Source: Sandaracinaceae bacterium (GTDB lineage Bacteria; Myxococcota_A; Polyangia; Polyangiales; Houyiibacteriaceae). From it: a stretch of 64,000 nt of DNA. The position numbers and the translations under genes are program-made. This document shows, piece after piece, positions 8,886-17,202 of this stretch; positions within the stretch are counted from its first letter, which is position 1, and each line of letters opens with the position of its first letter. Under the pieces are notes generated by a model. The model did no database searches and was not told the DNA's origin. It saw nothing but the letters and a program-made list of their open reading frames with translations. The stretch lies in contig JADJJE010000012.1 of NCBI GenBank assembly GCA_016706685.1, forward strand, positions 1 through 64,000. Reading direction: 5' to 3'.

Positions 8886-10328
8886 CTACGGGGCCACGCG
8901 CGCAGGCTGGGAGTAGGCGGTCAGCGCCGCGTGGTCGTCCTCGAGCACGAAGCCGGCGGCGATGGTCGCGACCGCGGACTCCTCGTAGAGCTGCTCGTAC
9001 TCCGCGCGCGATGAGTACAGCTCCGCGATGCGGGTGTCGGGCAGCGCCACCGTGGACCCGAGCAGCAGGCAGATGATGGACGAGCTGACGGGGACTCCCG
9101 AGAGCGCGTCCACCGGGACGTCCACCGGAGGCGTGCGCACGCCGCCCAGCGCGATCCCATCGGCGTCACGCAGCGGGACCGGGTTGTTGGCGCTGTCGCT
9201 CAGCGGGATGCGCTCGGCCACGGGCGGCACCGCCCCAGTGCGCACCCAGGTGTCGAGAGCGCGCAGCGCGGCCTTGGCCACCAGGTGCGCCGGGCCATCG
9301 TTGATGGGCGCTGTGCAGTCGATCATGTCGGCCGCGGGGCCGAGCAGGTGCCGGTCCGCGTGGGCGGTGCCCGCGATCTCCCAGAGCCGGAATGTGTCCG
9401 TGTCGGGCTGGCGCACGCGCCACGAGCTCAAGATGCTGAACGTGTCGCTCTCGGTCTGGATGTTCATCACTGGCGCGTCGAGGTCGCCGCGGAACACAGG
9501 GCGCTCGCGCGTGAAGATGCCCCCGCCGATGTCGGCCGATTCATCGGGGTCCACCAGCGGCAGGGGAAATCCCGCGCGGCTGTGGATGAAGAAGCCATCG
9601 AACACGCCCTCCTCCACCTGCACGCCGTTGTAATACGTAGTGAGCGCCATGGCCGACTGCGACTCGCCGGCCGCGATGAGCACGCGCGCCCGGGCACCAC
9701 CGAGCACCGCGCCGCCGCGCCGGATGGCCCGCGCGATCTGCGTGAACATGTCGAACGCGTAGCCGTCGCCAGGGTGCTCGAGCGACGCGTAACGCTCGGG
9801 GTCGATGCCACGGAGGCCGATGCCCGCGCGCTCGTCCTGGATGCCCGTGGAGACCAGCACGTTGCCGCCTTCCACGCCGATGATCTGCGCCGAGACGCCC
9901 ACCCAGATGTGGCCCTGGCGAATGATCTCCTCCGACACGGTCATGTACTCGGCGTCCGCGTCCACACCGCCGCTCACATTGAGCCACTCCATGATCACGG
10001 TGCCGCTCGCCATGGCCGGGTCCGTGGGCCGACGCACCACGATGCGCGTCCGGTACTCCGCCGAGGTGGTGCGCTCCAGAGCCCAGTACCCATCGTCCGG
10101 GAGGCCAGCCTCGCCGCGCGCGTGGGCGGTGGCGGTGCCGGTCGCGAAGTACTCCACGAGCTCGTAGCCCGCGGGCATGACCACCTCACCCGCGGCGGCC
10201 ACGAACGGTCCGTCGCCACCCGTGATCTCCTCCGAGACGTCGGCGGTGGGCGGCGACGAGCTGCTGCAGCCGATGGCCGTGGTGAGCGTGAGGGACGAGA
10301 GTGCGAGGAAGAGCAGTCGAAGGGGCAT
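8886..10328 (-). CDS. Lipoprotein alpha/beta-hydrolase-domain protein
   Basis: 480 residues from the ATG at 10328; the farther start at 10355 would add 9 residues in front of a clear lipoprotein signal (hydrophobic core then Cys21), so the internal ATG is preferred. The sequence matches the 'alpha/beta hydrolase domain-containing' secreted family: an N-terminal VEYFATGTA-type strand region, a conserved IMEWLNVSGG segment, the nucleophile elbow GESQSA, and a late Asp/His region around HADRHLLG. The natural ester or lactone substrate is unknown. It lies 33 bases downstream of a co-directional DUF1801 gene, so they may be cotranscribed. Confidence 0.75.
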   Translation of the reverse strand: MPLRLLFLALSSLTLTTAIGCSSSSPPTADVSEEITGGDGPFVAAAGEVVMPAGYELVEYFATGTATAHARGEAGLPDDGYWALERTTSAEYRTRIVVRRPTDPAMASGTVIMEWLNVSGGVDADAEYMTVSEEIIRQGHIWVGVSAQIIGVEGGNVLVSTGIQDERAGIGLRGIDPERYASLEHPGDGYAFDMFTQIARAIRRGGAVLGGARARVLIAAGESQSAMALTTYYNGVQVEEGVFDGFFIHSRAGFPLPLVDPDESADIGGGIFTRERPVFRGDLDAPVMNIQTESDTFSILSSWRVRQPDTDTFRLWEIAGTAHADRHLLGPAADMIDCTAPINDGPAHLVAKAALRALDTWVRTGAVPPVAERIPLSDSANNPVPLRDADGIALGGVRTPPVDVPVDALSGVPVSSSIICLLLGSTVALPDTRIAELYSSRAEYEQLYEESAVATIAAGFVLEDDHAALTAYSQPARVAP

Positions 10329-10361
10329 GGTACGAACCTGGCGGGGGGTGAACATGGAGTC

Positions 10362-10715
10362 TCAGCGGATGATCTCGGCCAAGCGCGCCTTCACCAGCTT
10401 CTTCACGAGCGTCTTCGGCAGCCCACGCGCCGGCTCGAAGTGCAGCGCCGACTTGGTCTGGTCGTAGGCGGCGAGCTCGGCCGCGAGGCTTCCCAACGTG
10501 GTCCCGCTGAAGGGGTAGTAGGAGCAGCCCTTTTGGGTGGCGAGGAAGCCCGCGAACACCTTCCCGTGCGCACGGAAGGCCGGCATCGAGTAGCTGATGC
10601 ACTCCTCGGCGTTCGGCACGAGGGCGTGGATCTGAGCCCGCAGCTTCTCGAGCGCCACGCGGCGGTCGGGCGGCACGCTCGTGAGGTAGGCGTCGATGCT
10701 GGCCGGCTTCTCCAT
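10362..10715 (-). CDS. DUF1801 (iron-chaperone/YdhG-like) protein
   Basis: 117 residues, the normal size for this small cytoplasmic family. Diagnostic segments are the N-terminal IDAYLTSVPPDRR, the ECISYSMPAF core, the KGCSYYPFSG strand and a basic C-terminal helix (KTLVKKLVKARL). Members resemble the Bacillus frataxin-like protein YdhG but a biochemical role is not established for most. The start ATG is preceded by GAGAGG within 10 bases. The upstream 298 bases carry no gene and lead to the divergent tuf-like gene. Confidence 0.85.
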   Translation of the reverse strand: MEKPASIDAYLTSVPPDRRVALEKLRAQIHALVPNAEECISYSMPAFRAHGKVFAGFLATQKGCSYYPFSGTTLGSLAAELAAYDQTKSALHFEPARGLPKTLVKKLVKARLAEIIR

Positions 10716-11013
10716 GCGGAGAGGCTACCAGCAGTGTGCAGCGGAGTGGGAGCGGGCTTGACGCGCCTGCCCCGCGCCGTAGGCACTCGCGCATGTCCAC
10801 CCGAACACGAACAACGAGCTGCGCGCTCGCTGCAGGCCCACGCGGCGCTGCGGCGCTCGCGTGCGTTTTCGTGACGGTGGTCACGCGTTCGCGCACATCG
10901 GCCGACTCCGAGTCCTGAGACTCGGCTCGCCTCGCGCCCACGCCCACCCCTGTCGCGGCGGGGCGTGTTGCGCGCGGTGCGCAGTGGGCCCCTCCGCACA
11001 AACGGAGAGACCC
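10716..11013. other. Gene-free leader/promoter region between DUF1801 and the divergent tuf-like gene
   Basis: No credible coding sequence. The stretch contains a possible sigma-70-like -35 (TTGACG at 10758) with a poor -10, and in its right half two small perfect stem-loops described separately. A good ribosome-binding sequence (ACGGAGAGA) sits 4-12 bases before the ATG at 11014. Confidence 0.5.
10871..10925 (+). promoter_or_regulatory. Two tandem stem-loops in the tuf-like leader
   Basis: GTGAC-GGTG-GTCAC (10871-10884) and CCGAGTC-CTGA-GACTCGG (10908-10925) are perfect hairpins with four-base loops, 89-143 bases before the start codon of the tuf-like gene. They could form in the mRNA leader and act in attenuation or stability. 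No U-tract follows either, so they are not simple terminators. Function is inference. Confidence 0.4.
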
Positions 11014-12183
11014 ATGAACCAGAACCCGAAGACACACATCAACGTCGGCACCATCGGCCACGTGGACCACGGCAAGACCACGCTCACGGCGGCTCTCAGC
11101 GCCGTGGCCACGCATCGCCATGGCGGCGTCCGCAAGGCCTTCGACGAGATCGACAGCGCGCCCGAGGAGCGCCGTCGCGGCATCACCATCACCGCAGCGC
11201 ACGTGGCCTACGAGACCGCGCGGCGCCGCTACGCGCACATCGACTGTCCGGGACACGCGGACTTCGTCAAGAACATGATCACGGGTGCGTCCCAGATGGA
11301 CGGCGCCATCCTGCTCGTCGACGGCTCGGCGGGGCCGGAGGCGCAGACCCGCGAGCACGTGCTCTTGGCCCGTCAGGTGGGCGTGAAGCACGTGGTGGTG
11401 TTCATCAACAAGATGGACGTGGCGGACCCCGAGCTGGCGGAGCTGGTGGAGCTCGAGACGCACGAGCTGCTGGCGGCGCAGGGCTATGACCCGGTGTTCG
11501 TGCGCGGCTCGGCCCTGGGCGCTCTCCGGGCGGCCACCGCCGGTCACTTCGACGGCCCCGAGGTGCAGTGCATCGACGCGCTGCTCGCCGCGCTGGACGC
11601 GCACATCCCGGCTCCCCCGCGCGACGTCACGAGCCCGTTCATGATGCCCATCGAGGGCGCGTGTACGATCTCGGGGCGCGGCACGGTGGTCACCGGGCGC
11701 GTCGAGCGCGGCGTGCTCACCACCCAGCAGAAGGTCCACGTCATCGGCGGCGACGAGCTGATCGAGGCCGTGGTCATCGGCACCCAGGAGTTCCACCAGG
11801 ACGTCCCCGAGGCACGAGCCGGCCACAACGTGGGCCTGCTCCTGCGCGGGGTGGCGCGCGGCCAAGTGCAGCGCGGCATGCTGGTGGTAGCCCCCAACAC
11901 CGTTCACTCGCGCACCGCGGGCAAGGCCGAGATCTTCGTCCTCACCGCGGCCGAAGGTGGGCGTCGTCGCGGCTTCGGCAGCGGCTACACCCCCCAGCTC
12001 TACTTCGGCGCCACCGACGTGCCCGCCCGCCTGCTGGTGAACACCGGTGAGGTGAGCCCCGGAGACCACACCACCGTGGCCTTCGAGCTCGCCCGCCCGG
12101 TGGCCATCGAGGTGGGCATGCGCTTCGCCATGCGCGAGGGCGGCCGCACCATCGGCGCGGGCGTGGTGACGGAGACGAGCTGA
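11014..12183 (+). CDS. Divergent elongation factor Tu paralogue
   Basis: 389 residues from the ATG at 11014 (RBS ACGGAGAGA; the longer upstream open frame has no conserved residues). All GTPase motifs are present: GHVDHGKT (15-22), switch I RGITI with Thr58, DCPGH with the catalytic His81, NKMD (132-135) and SAL (166-168); domains 2 and 3 follow (ITGRG-like ISGRG, REGGRT near the C-terminus). It departs from canonical EF-Tu at usually invariant places: switch-II side Tyr is Phe (ADFVKNM), the loop before RGSAL is several residues shorter, and the domain-3 segment normally GGRHTPFF is GGRRRGFG. It stands alone, not in a str or tRNA-tuf operon. It may be a specialised or antibiotic-insensitive paralogue; that is inference. 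Confidence 0.85.
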   Translation: MNQNPKTHINVGTIGHVDHGKTTLTAALSAVATHRHGGVRKAFDEIDSAPEERRRGITITAAHVAYETARRRYAHIDCPGHADFVKNMITGASQMDGAILLVDGSAGPEAQTREHVLLARQVGVKHVVVFINKMDVADPELAELVELETHELLAAQGYDPVFVRGSALGALRAATAGHFDGPEVQCIDALLAALDAHIPAPPRDVTSPFMMPIEGACTISGRGTVVTGRVERGVLTTQQKVHVIGGDELIEAVVIGTQEFHQDVPEARAGHNVGLLLRGVARGQVQRGMLVVAPNTVHSRTAGKAEIFVLTAAEGGRRRGFGSGYTPQLYFGATDVPARLLVNTGEVSPGDHTTVAFELARPVAIEVGMRFAMREGGRTIGAGVVTETS

Positions 12184-12202
12184 CGACACGCTGAGCGCGG
12201 CG

Positions 12203-12228
12203 GCCCCTGGCGAGTGATCGCTGGGGGC
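12203..12228. terminator. Stem-loop between convergent tuf-like and cydB genes
   Basis: GCCCCTGGCGA (12203-12213), loop GTGA, TCGCTGGGGGC (12218-12228): an 11-bp stem with two G-U type pairs, 20 bases after the tuf-like stop and 37 bases beyond the cydB stop. There is no strong U-tract, so termination would be weakly intrinsic or assisted. Confidence 0.5.
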
Positions 12229-12264
12229 TGCCGTGGTTGGCTGTCGCGTCCTGTGATCACCGAC

Positions 12265-13341
12265 CTACGCCGAGTGCGCTGCGGCTGACTCGCTCGGCCG
12301 CTGAGGCGCCGTGATCCGCGGCAGGGCCCGGTACATCACCACGCAGTACCCCGCGGCCAGCACCATCCCAGGGATCCACCACCAGAGCGCGATGCTGAGC
12401 GCGCCCGCGTCGTTTGCAGCGTCGCTCAAGTGCAGGCTGCGTGCTGGGTCTCTCGCTGGGAGCACATAGGGGAACACCGCATACGCCGCGCTCGCCAGCA
12501 GCGCGGTGATCCACGCGGCGCTCGCGCGGAACGCACGTTGCCAGCGTCCACCACGCACCGCAACACCCAGCACCCCCAGCGCCACCGCGCCGCCCATCGG
12601 TGCCACGAGGCCCAAGGGGTACCGCCCGAAGTTCGCGCTCAGGTTCGGCTGGACCACCAGCGTGGCCGCCGTCAGCCCCACCACCAGCACCAGGCTCGCC
12701 ACCACCAACCGCCGCGCCTCCCGCTGCGCGCGCTCCGCCACCACGCCCTCCACGCGGTGCGCCAGCCACAGCGCTCCGTGCAGCGCCAGCACGACCACCG
12801 CCGTCAGCCCCGTCAGCAGCGTGTATGCGTCCACCACTCCGGTCTGCCCCGGAACCCCGGGCGCAGGCCACCACAGGTCGGTCCACAGCGGCGCGAAGAA
12901 CTGGCCCTGGTCATCCAGCGACACGCCCCGCACCACGTTGCCCAGCGCGGCGCCGAGCGCGAAGGCCAGCAGCGCGCTCGCTCCCGTGAACGACGCATCC
13001 CAGAACGTGTTGAACAGCCGGTGCGGCAACAGGTGCCGCAGCTCGATGCCCAGCGCGCGAAACACCAAGAGCCACAGCACCAACGTGAGCGGCAGGTAGA
13101 AGCCACTGAACGCCACTCCGAAGAGCACGGGGAACGCAAGGAACAGCGTGGCGCCCGCCACCACCAGCCAGACCTCGTTGCCGTCCCACACGGGCCCGAT
13201 GGACGCGAGCACCTGCTTGCGCTCGGCGTCGGTGCGCGCCACGCGGTGATGCAGGATGCCCACGCCGAGGTCGAAGCCGTCCAGCACGGTGTACGCCACG
13301 AGCGGGAGCGCCGCGAGGAAGAACCAGGTGACCTCCAACAT
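12265..13341 (-). CDS. cydB: Cytochrome bd quinol oxidase subunit II
   Basis: 358 residues with the many transmembrane helices expected of CydB and its signature N-terminal DGFDLGVGIL motif. As subunit II it stabilises the heme-bearing subunit I and the oxidase that reduces O2 to water with electrons from quinol, a high-affinity, low-oxygen terminal oxidase in the cytoplasmic membrane. Its ATG overlaps the stop of cydA by one base (TGATG), so the two are translationally coupled. Accessory cydX or cydCD genes are not seen here. Confidence 0.95.
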   Translation of the reverse strand: MLEVTWFFLAALPLVAYTVLDGFDLGVGILHHRVARTDAERKQVLASIGPVWDGNEVWLVVAGATLFLAFPVLFGVAFSGFYLPLTLVLWLLVFRALGIELRHLLPHRLFNTFWDASFTGASALLAFALGAALGNVVRGVSLDDQGQFFAPLWTDLWWPAPGVPGQTGVVDAYTLLTGLTAVVVLALHGALWLAHRVEGVVAERAQREARRLVVASLVLVVGLTAATLVVQPNLSANFGRYPLGLVAPMGGAVALGVLGVAVRGGRWQRAFRASAAWITALLASAAYAVFPYVLPARDPARSLHLSDAANDAGALSIALWWWIPGMVLAAGYCVVMYRALPRITAPQRPSESAAAHSA

Positions 13342-14687
13342 CAGTGCGCCTCCTCGCTATGGCCCGCGCTGGGCCCTTGCTGCAGGATGCGCTGGAAGGT
13401 GAGCACGAACACCAGCGACAGCAGCGCGTAGAGCCCCATGAAGCCCAGCAGGGTGAACAGCACGTTGCCCTCGGAGACCGCCTGCGAGGTTCCGTCGGCC
13501 GTGCGCATGAGCCCGTGGATGAGCCACGGCTGCCGGCCCAGCTCGGCGGTCATCCAGCCCGCCGTGTTGGCGATGAACGGGAAGGGTGAGGCCAGCATCA
13601 GCGCGATCAGCACGGGGCGCGTGGTGAGCAGCTTCCTGCGGTAGAGCAGGAACGCGGACACTCCCATGAGCGCCATGAACAGCGTCCCGAGCCCCACCAT
13701 CACGTGGTACGCGTAGTACAGCAGCGGCACGTTGTCGGGCCACTCCTCGCGCGGGTACTCGCGCAGGCCCTCGATGCGTGACCCCCAGCGCTGGTGCGTC
13801 ATGACCGACAGCATGCGCGGCACCACGACGGGGTTGTCGAGGTGCAGCGTCTCCATGTTGGGCTGGCCGATCATCACCAGGCCCGCGCCGTCCTCGGTGT
13901 CGAAGTGGCCCTCCATGGCGGCGAACGTCACGGGCTTGTGCTCCGACACGAGGCGCGCCTGCATGTCGCCCGTGGGCATGGCGATGGCCACGCTGGCGAT
14001 GGCGCCGGCGATGACGCCCACGCGCAGGAACAGGGCTGCGTGCTCGCGGTGCTGGTCCATGAGCGCGTAGTAGGCGCCCACTCCGCACATCACGAACGAC
14101 GCGGTCAGCACCGAGCCCACCATGGTGTGGGCATATTGAACGAAGGCCCACGGGTTGGTGAGGTAGGCCCACAAGCTCGCGAGCCGCAGCGAGCCATCGG
14201 CCAGCTGCTCGTAGCCCACGGGGTGCTGCATGAACGCGTTGGTCACCACGATGAACCAGCCGCTCAGCCACGTGCCGATGCACACCATGAGTGCTGCACC
14301 GAAGTGCAGGCGCGGTCCGAGCCGCTGCTCGCCGTAGACCAAGAGACCCAGGAACGCGGACTCGAGCACGAACGCGAAGACGCCCTCCATGGCCAACGTC
14401 TGCGAGATGATGCCCCCCGCCGCGGTGCTGAAGCGCGCCCAGTTGGTGCCGAACTGGAACTCCAGCGGGATGCCCGTGACCACGCCCATCACGAAGCCCA
14501 GCGCGAACACCCGGACCCAGAAGCGCGCTGCTTCGTTGGCGCGGGCGGCGAGCTCGGGTCCAGCCCGCAGCCCCACGCCCTTCAGCACCACGATCAGTAG
14601 CGCGAGGCCCATGGTCAGCTGCGGGAACAGGTAGTGGTACGTGACGGTGAACGCGAATTGAAAGCGGTGTGCGGCGAGCGCGTCCAT
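13341..14687 (-). CDS. cydA: Cytochrome bd quinol oxidase subunit I
   Basis: 448 residues. His18 in FTVTYHYLFPQ matches the heme b595 ligand of CydA; EFQFGTNWARFS and the quinol-loop region GWMTAELGRQPW are family signatures. The length indicates the short Q-loop class rather than the long E. coli type. It binds three hemes and oxidises quinol on the periplasmic side of the cytoplasmic membrane. It heads the cydAB operon; the 131 bases to the divergent HEAT-repeat gene hold the promoter, but no FNR/ArcA-like box is obvious to me. Confidence 0.95.
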   Translation of the reverse strand: MDALAAHRFQFAFTVTYHYLFPQLTMGLALLIVVLKGVGLRAGPELAARANEAARFWVRVFALGFVMGVVTGIPLEFQFGTNWARFSTAAGGIISQTLAMEGVFAFVLESAFLGLLVYGEQRLGPRLHFGAALMVCIGTWLSGWFIVVTNAFMQHPVGYEQLADGSLRLASLWAYLTNPWAFVQYAHTMVGSVLTASFVMCGVGAYYALMDQHREHAALFLRVGVIAGAIASVAIAMPTGDMQARLVSEHKPVTFAAMEGHFDTEDGAGLVMIGQPNMETLHLDNPVVVPRMLSVMTHQRWGSRIEGLREYPREEWPDNVPLLYYAYHVMVGLGTLFMALMGVSAFLLYRRKLLTTRPVLIALMLASPFPFIANTAGWMTAELGRQPWLIHGLMRTADGTSQAVSEGNVLFTLLGFMGLYALLSLVFVLTFQRILQQGPSAGHSEEAH

Positions 14688-14818
14688 GCCGAGAGCATGG
14701 GGGCGTTCGCGGGTGATTTCTACGGGGCAGCGGACGCCTCTCCTGTCGCGGTGGAGGACGCTTCGCGTCGCCTGGCCCGCGCCGCCGCCCCCTTGACTTG
14801 TTACCCTTGCTCGGACCC

Positions 14819-16411
14819 ATGACCACTCCGACCCTCGAACGAGTGCGTGAGCTCCTCGATGAGTACCAGCGCGCTGCGAGCACGTACGACCCTGCAGCGC
14901 ACTTTGGGGTGAATCCCGAGTACGCGGACGTCGCCATGGGTACGGCGCCCCCGTCTCTCAACTGGCTGGGCCTCGATGGAGCGAAGCTCCTGGACGTTGT
15001 CAGCGCGGAAGGCGGCGAACATGCGGTGCTGGCTGGGCGGCTCGCCGCCGAGATCCGTGCCGAAGCACTGATCAAGAGCGCACCCGAGCTGGTCGGGCGC
15101 ACCCCGATCCGCGCGTTCATCGAGTCCTTCTCCCAGTTGGCCGTTCGTCACGACGGGAAGGCGCTGACGTTCGGCGACCTCGCGGAGCACTCGGACTCCG
15201 AGATCCTCGAGGTCCTCGACGAGTCGCTCCTGGTGATCGATGCGCGAGGCACCGAGTGGCGGACGCACTCTAAAGCCAGAGCGGTCGTGGAACGCGCCGT
15301 CACGCTCCTCTTGGAGCGAGAGGGTGGGCTTTGGAGCCGTATCGACGGGCGTGCTCAGAGGTTGCTCGACCGCATCTGCGAAGCTCCCCGGTGGGTGGGG
15401 TACGTGGCCCATGCCACCATCGCGTGCTCCGAGGAGCCGACGAGCACCAGGATGGCGGCGCTCTTCGCGTTGCCACCCGCACGGCGTCGCATGATCGCAC
15501 AGGAGGTGGCACGTCACAGCGATCCGGCCGCCCGCTCCCGAGGCGCGTGGCGGCTCGTCGCGGACGAGGACAGTGAGGTTCGTCGGCTGGCGCTCGATGC
15601 ACTTCGCTCGCGCGTCGATGGCAGCGATGTGCGTCGGCTCGCGGACATCTTGGCGCACGACCCCGATCATGAGGTGCGCGGGAGCGCCATGAATCGGCTC
15701 TACGAGCTGGCGTGTGAGCACGAGCGACACGCGAACGACGTGGTGCTCATCTTCGAGGGCCACCGCGATGCCAACCCGAGCGTCGAGAACTCCTTGATTC
15801 GGCTCCTCGCGTATCTGAAGCGTCCGCCGGAACCGCGCGACGAGCGCGAGCGGAGCCAGCTCCGGGAGCGACTGAAGGAGGCGATTCAGCGGGCAGAGAG
15901 CCTGTCGGACTTCTTCTCCGAGCGTGCGGCGCGCGTGGAGGTCCTCGCTGGGCTCCAGACTCTCTTGCGGTCGTACCGTGGAGACATCGCCCCCGAGGAC
16001 CAGGACTTCGTCGTCGCTCTTGCCGCCCGGGACGATCCGCGGTGGTGGCCCCTCGCGGGTGTGGTGGCGACTCATTTGCGGGTGAACGCGCGACTCATCG
16101 CCGAAGTCGTCCGATGGTGTGAACCCGGGAAGTCCCTGCTCAGCGTTCTATTCCGAGACTCGAGTTCGCCCCGACACCTCCCTCCGGTCGCGGTCCGCTG
16201 TGCCAATGCCCTCGGGACCGGCGGGATCGTCGCCCATCTCGCGGGCGAGACGAACCCGGTCGTCCGCGCGCTCCTGTTCGATTGGCTCGCGACGCAACCC
16301 GCGGTTCCAAGGAAGGAGCTTCGTCGTCTGCACTTGAACGAGACGGATCCAGCGGCGCGTGCGGCGGCCGAGCGCGCCCTGCGTGTTCCCGACTATCCCT
16401 TCCTGGGCTGA
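14819..16411 (+). CDS. HEAT-repeat-like helical protein, function unknown
   Basis: 530 residues, soluble. The ATG at 14819 is preferred to the 14798 start because it sits just after a purine-rich stretch and begins a natural helical segment. The middle third shows HEAT/PBS-lyase-like repeats, for example DEDSEVRRLALDALRSR and HDPDHEVRGSAMNRL, predicting an alpha-solenoid for protein contacts. No catalytic motif is visible. Its base composition at third positions looks less GC-extreme than the flanking genes, and a long antisense open frame (14801-16075) runs across it; I judge that frame a shadow because the forward frame carries the repeats. Confidence 0.7.
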   Translation: MTTPTLERVRELLDEYQRAASTYDPAAHFGVNPEYADVAMGTAPPSLNWLGLDGAKLLDVVSAEGGEHAVLAGRLAAEIRAEALIKSAPELVGRTPIRAFIESFSQLAVRHDGKALTFGDLAEHSDSEILEVLDESLLVIDARGTEWRTHSKARAVVERAVTLLLEREGGLWSRIDGRAQRLLDRICEAPRWVGYVAHATIACSEEPTSTRMAALFALPPARRRMIAQEVARHSDPAARSRGAWRLVADEDSEVRRLALDALRSRVDGSDVRRLADILAHDPDHEVRGSAMNRLYELACEHERHANDVVLIFEGHRDANPSVENSLIRLLAYLKRPPEPRDERERSQLRERLKEAIQRAESLSDFFSERAARVEVLAGLQTLLRSYRGDIAPEDQDFVVALAARDDPRWWPLAGVVATHLRVNARLIAEVVRWCEPGKSLLSVLFRDSSSPRHLPPVAVRCANALGTGGIVAHLAGETNPVVRALLFDWLATQPAVPRKELRRLHLNETDPAARAAAERALRVPDYPFLG

Positions 16412-16421
16412 GAGTCCAGGC

Positions 16422-17105
16422 TCAGCGGCGCGCGCGAGCGCGAGGGGGAGGCGGCGGCGGGTTCAGCGTGGCGTCCACCAGCGCGCTCAGCTCGCGCAGG
16501 CGGCCGAGCACCAGCTGGAGCCCGGTGGCCGCCAGCTCTGTCTGCAGCCGGTCGGCGCTGGGAGCCTGCGAGCGCGCCGTCTCGAGCGCGGCGACCTGGG
16601 TCTCGAGGCGCTGCAGCATCGGCGCGTGCTGCCGAAGCGCCTCTTGCTGCTGGTACTCGTACCGTCCCAAGAGAAACTCGTAGTCGCGGTGCTGCTCGTC
16701 GATGGAGAGCCGCCGCAGCTCACGGCGCCCCTCGCGGATGTCCTGATCGAGCCCGATGGCGGTCCAGACGGGGCGCGTGGCTTCTTGGCAGGCGTGGCCC
16801 AGCGAGCGCGCGCGCAGGGCCACCTCGCCCTGGCAGCTGGCGCAGGACCGGCCTGCCAGGTCACAGACCGTGCCGATCTGGTCCACCAGTGCATCGGCGC
16901 GCAGCCAGTCTCGCACGCGCGGCATGCGTCGCAGACGCTCGGTCTCACGGTGGAGGCGTGTCCGGTCCGCCATGGACTCGGTGCAGCTGGTCGGCGTGGG
17001 GGGCGCCGTCTGCACCTCACCGTGCGCGACGGACGCAAGCAACGCCACCGTGCAGCCGACACTGGCCCACCACCAACCTCTGCCCGAGCTCCGAGTGATC
17101 GCCAT
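16422..17105 (-). CDS. Secreted helical protein with coiled-coil C-terminus, function unknown
   Basis: About 227 residues from the ATG at 17105, which begins a signal peptide (basic RSSGRG, hydrophobic core, cleavage near AHG); the 17129 start would add residues before it. A central Cys cluster (GTVCDLAGRSCASCQG) could form disulfides, and residues ~120-215 are Gln/Glu/Arg-rich heptad-like helices ending in a Pro/Arg-rich tail. No family is recognised. It is convergent with the HEAT-repeat gene (10-base gap) and divergent from recN, whose start is 97 bases away. Confidence 0.55.
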   Translation of the reverse strand: MAITRSSGRGWWWASVGCTVALLASVAHGEVQTAPPTPTSCTESMADRTRLHRETERLRRMPRVRDWLRADALVDQIGTVCDLAGRSCASCQGEVALRARSLGHACQEATRPVWTAIGLDQDIREGRRELRRLSIDEQHRDYEFLLGRYEYQQQEALRQHAPMLQRLETQVAALETARSQAPSADRLQTELAATGLQLVLGRLRELSALVDATLNPPPPPPRARARR

Positions 17106-17202
17106 GACCAGCCCCGAGCCTACTCCCAAACGCCAGCGTCATCACCTCCGTTCCACGTCCCGGACCCCTACCTTCGTCACACCCCCGTGCTACCTCTCCG
17201 CC

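Noticed and set aside
6833..9076. A 747-codon plus-strand open frame opposite the large lipoprotein and hydrolase genes
   Set aside because: Its sequence is Arg/His/Gly-rich low complexity, typical of the antisense of high-GC genes; the minus strand has signal peptides and motifs.
11014..12183. Degenerate, inactive EF-Tu
   Set aside because: P-loop, switch I Thr, DCPGH and NKMD are all intact, frame is clean and the RBS is good.
10186..12189. A 667-codon minus-strand open frame opposite the tuf-like gene
   Set aside because: It is a GC-rich shadow of the strong EF-Tu and hydrolase coding sequences and shows no domain of its own.
14801..16075. A 424-codon antisense frame on the HEAT-repeat gene
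   Set aside because: Forward frame shows repeats and a natural start/stop context; antisense is Pro/Arg/His-rich.
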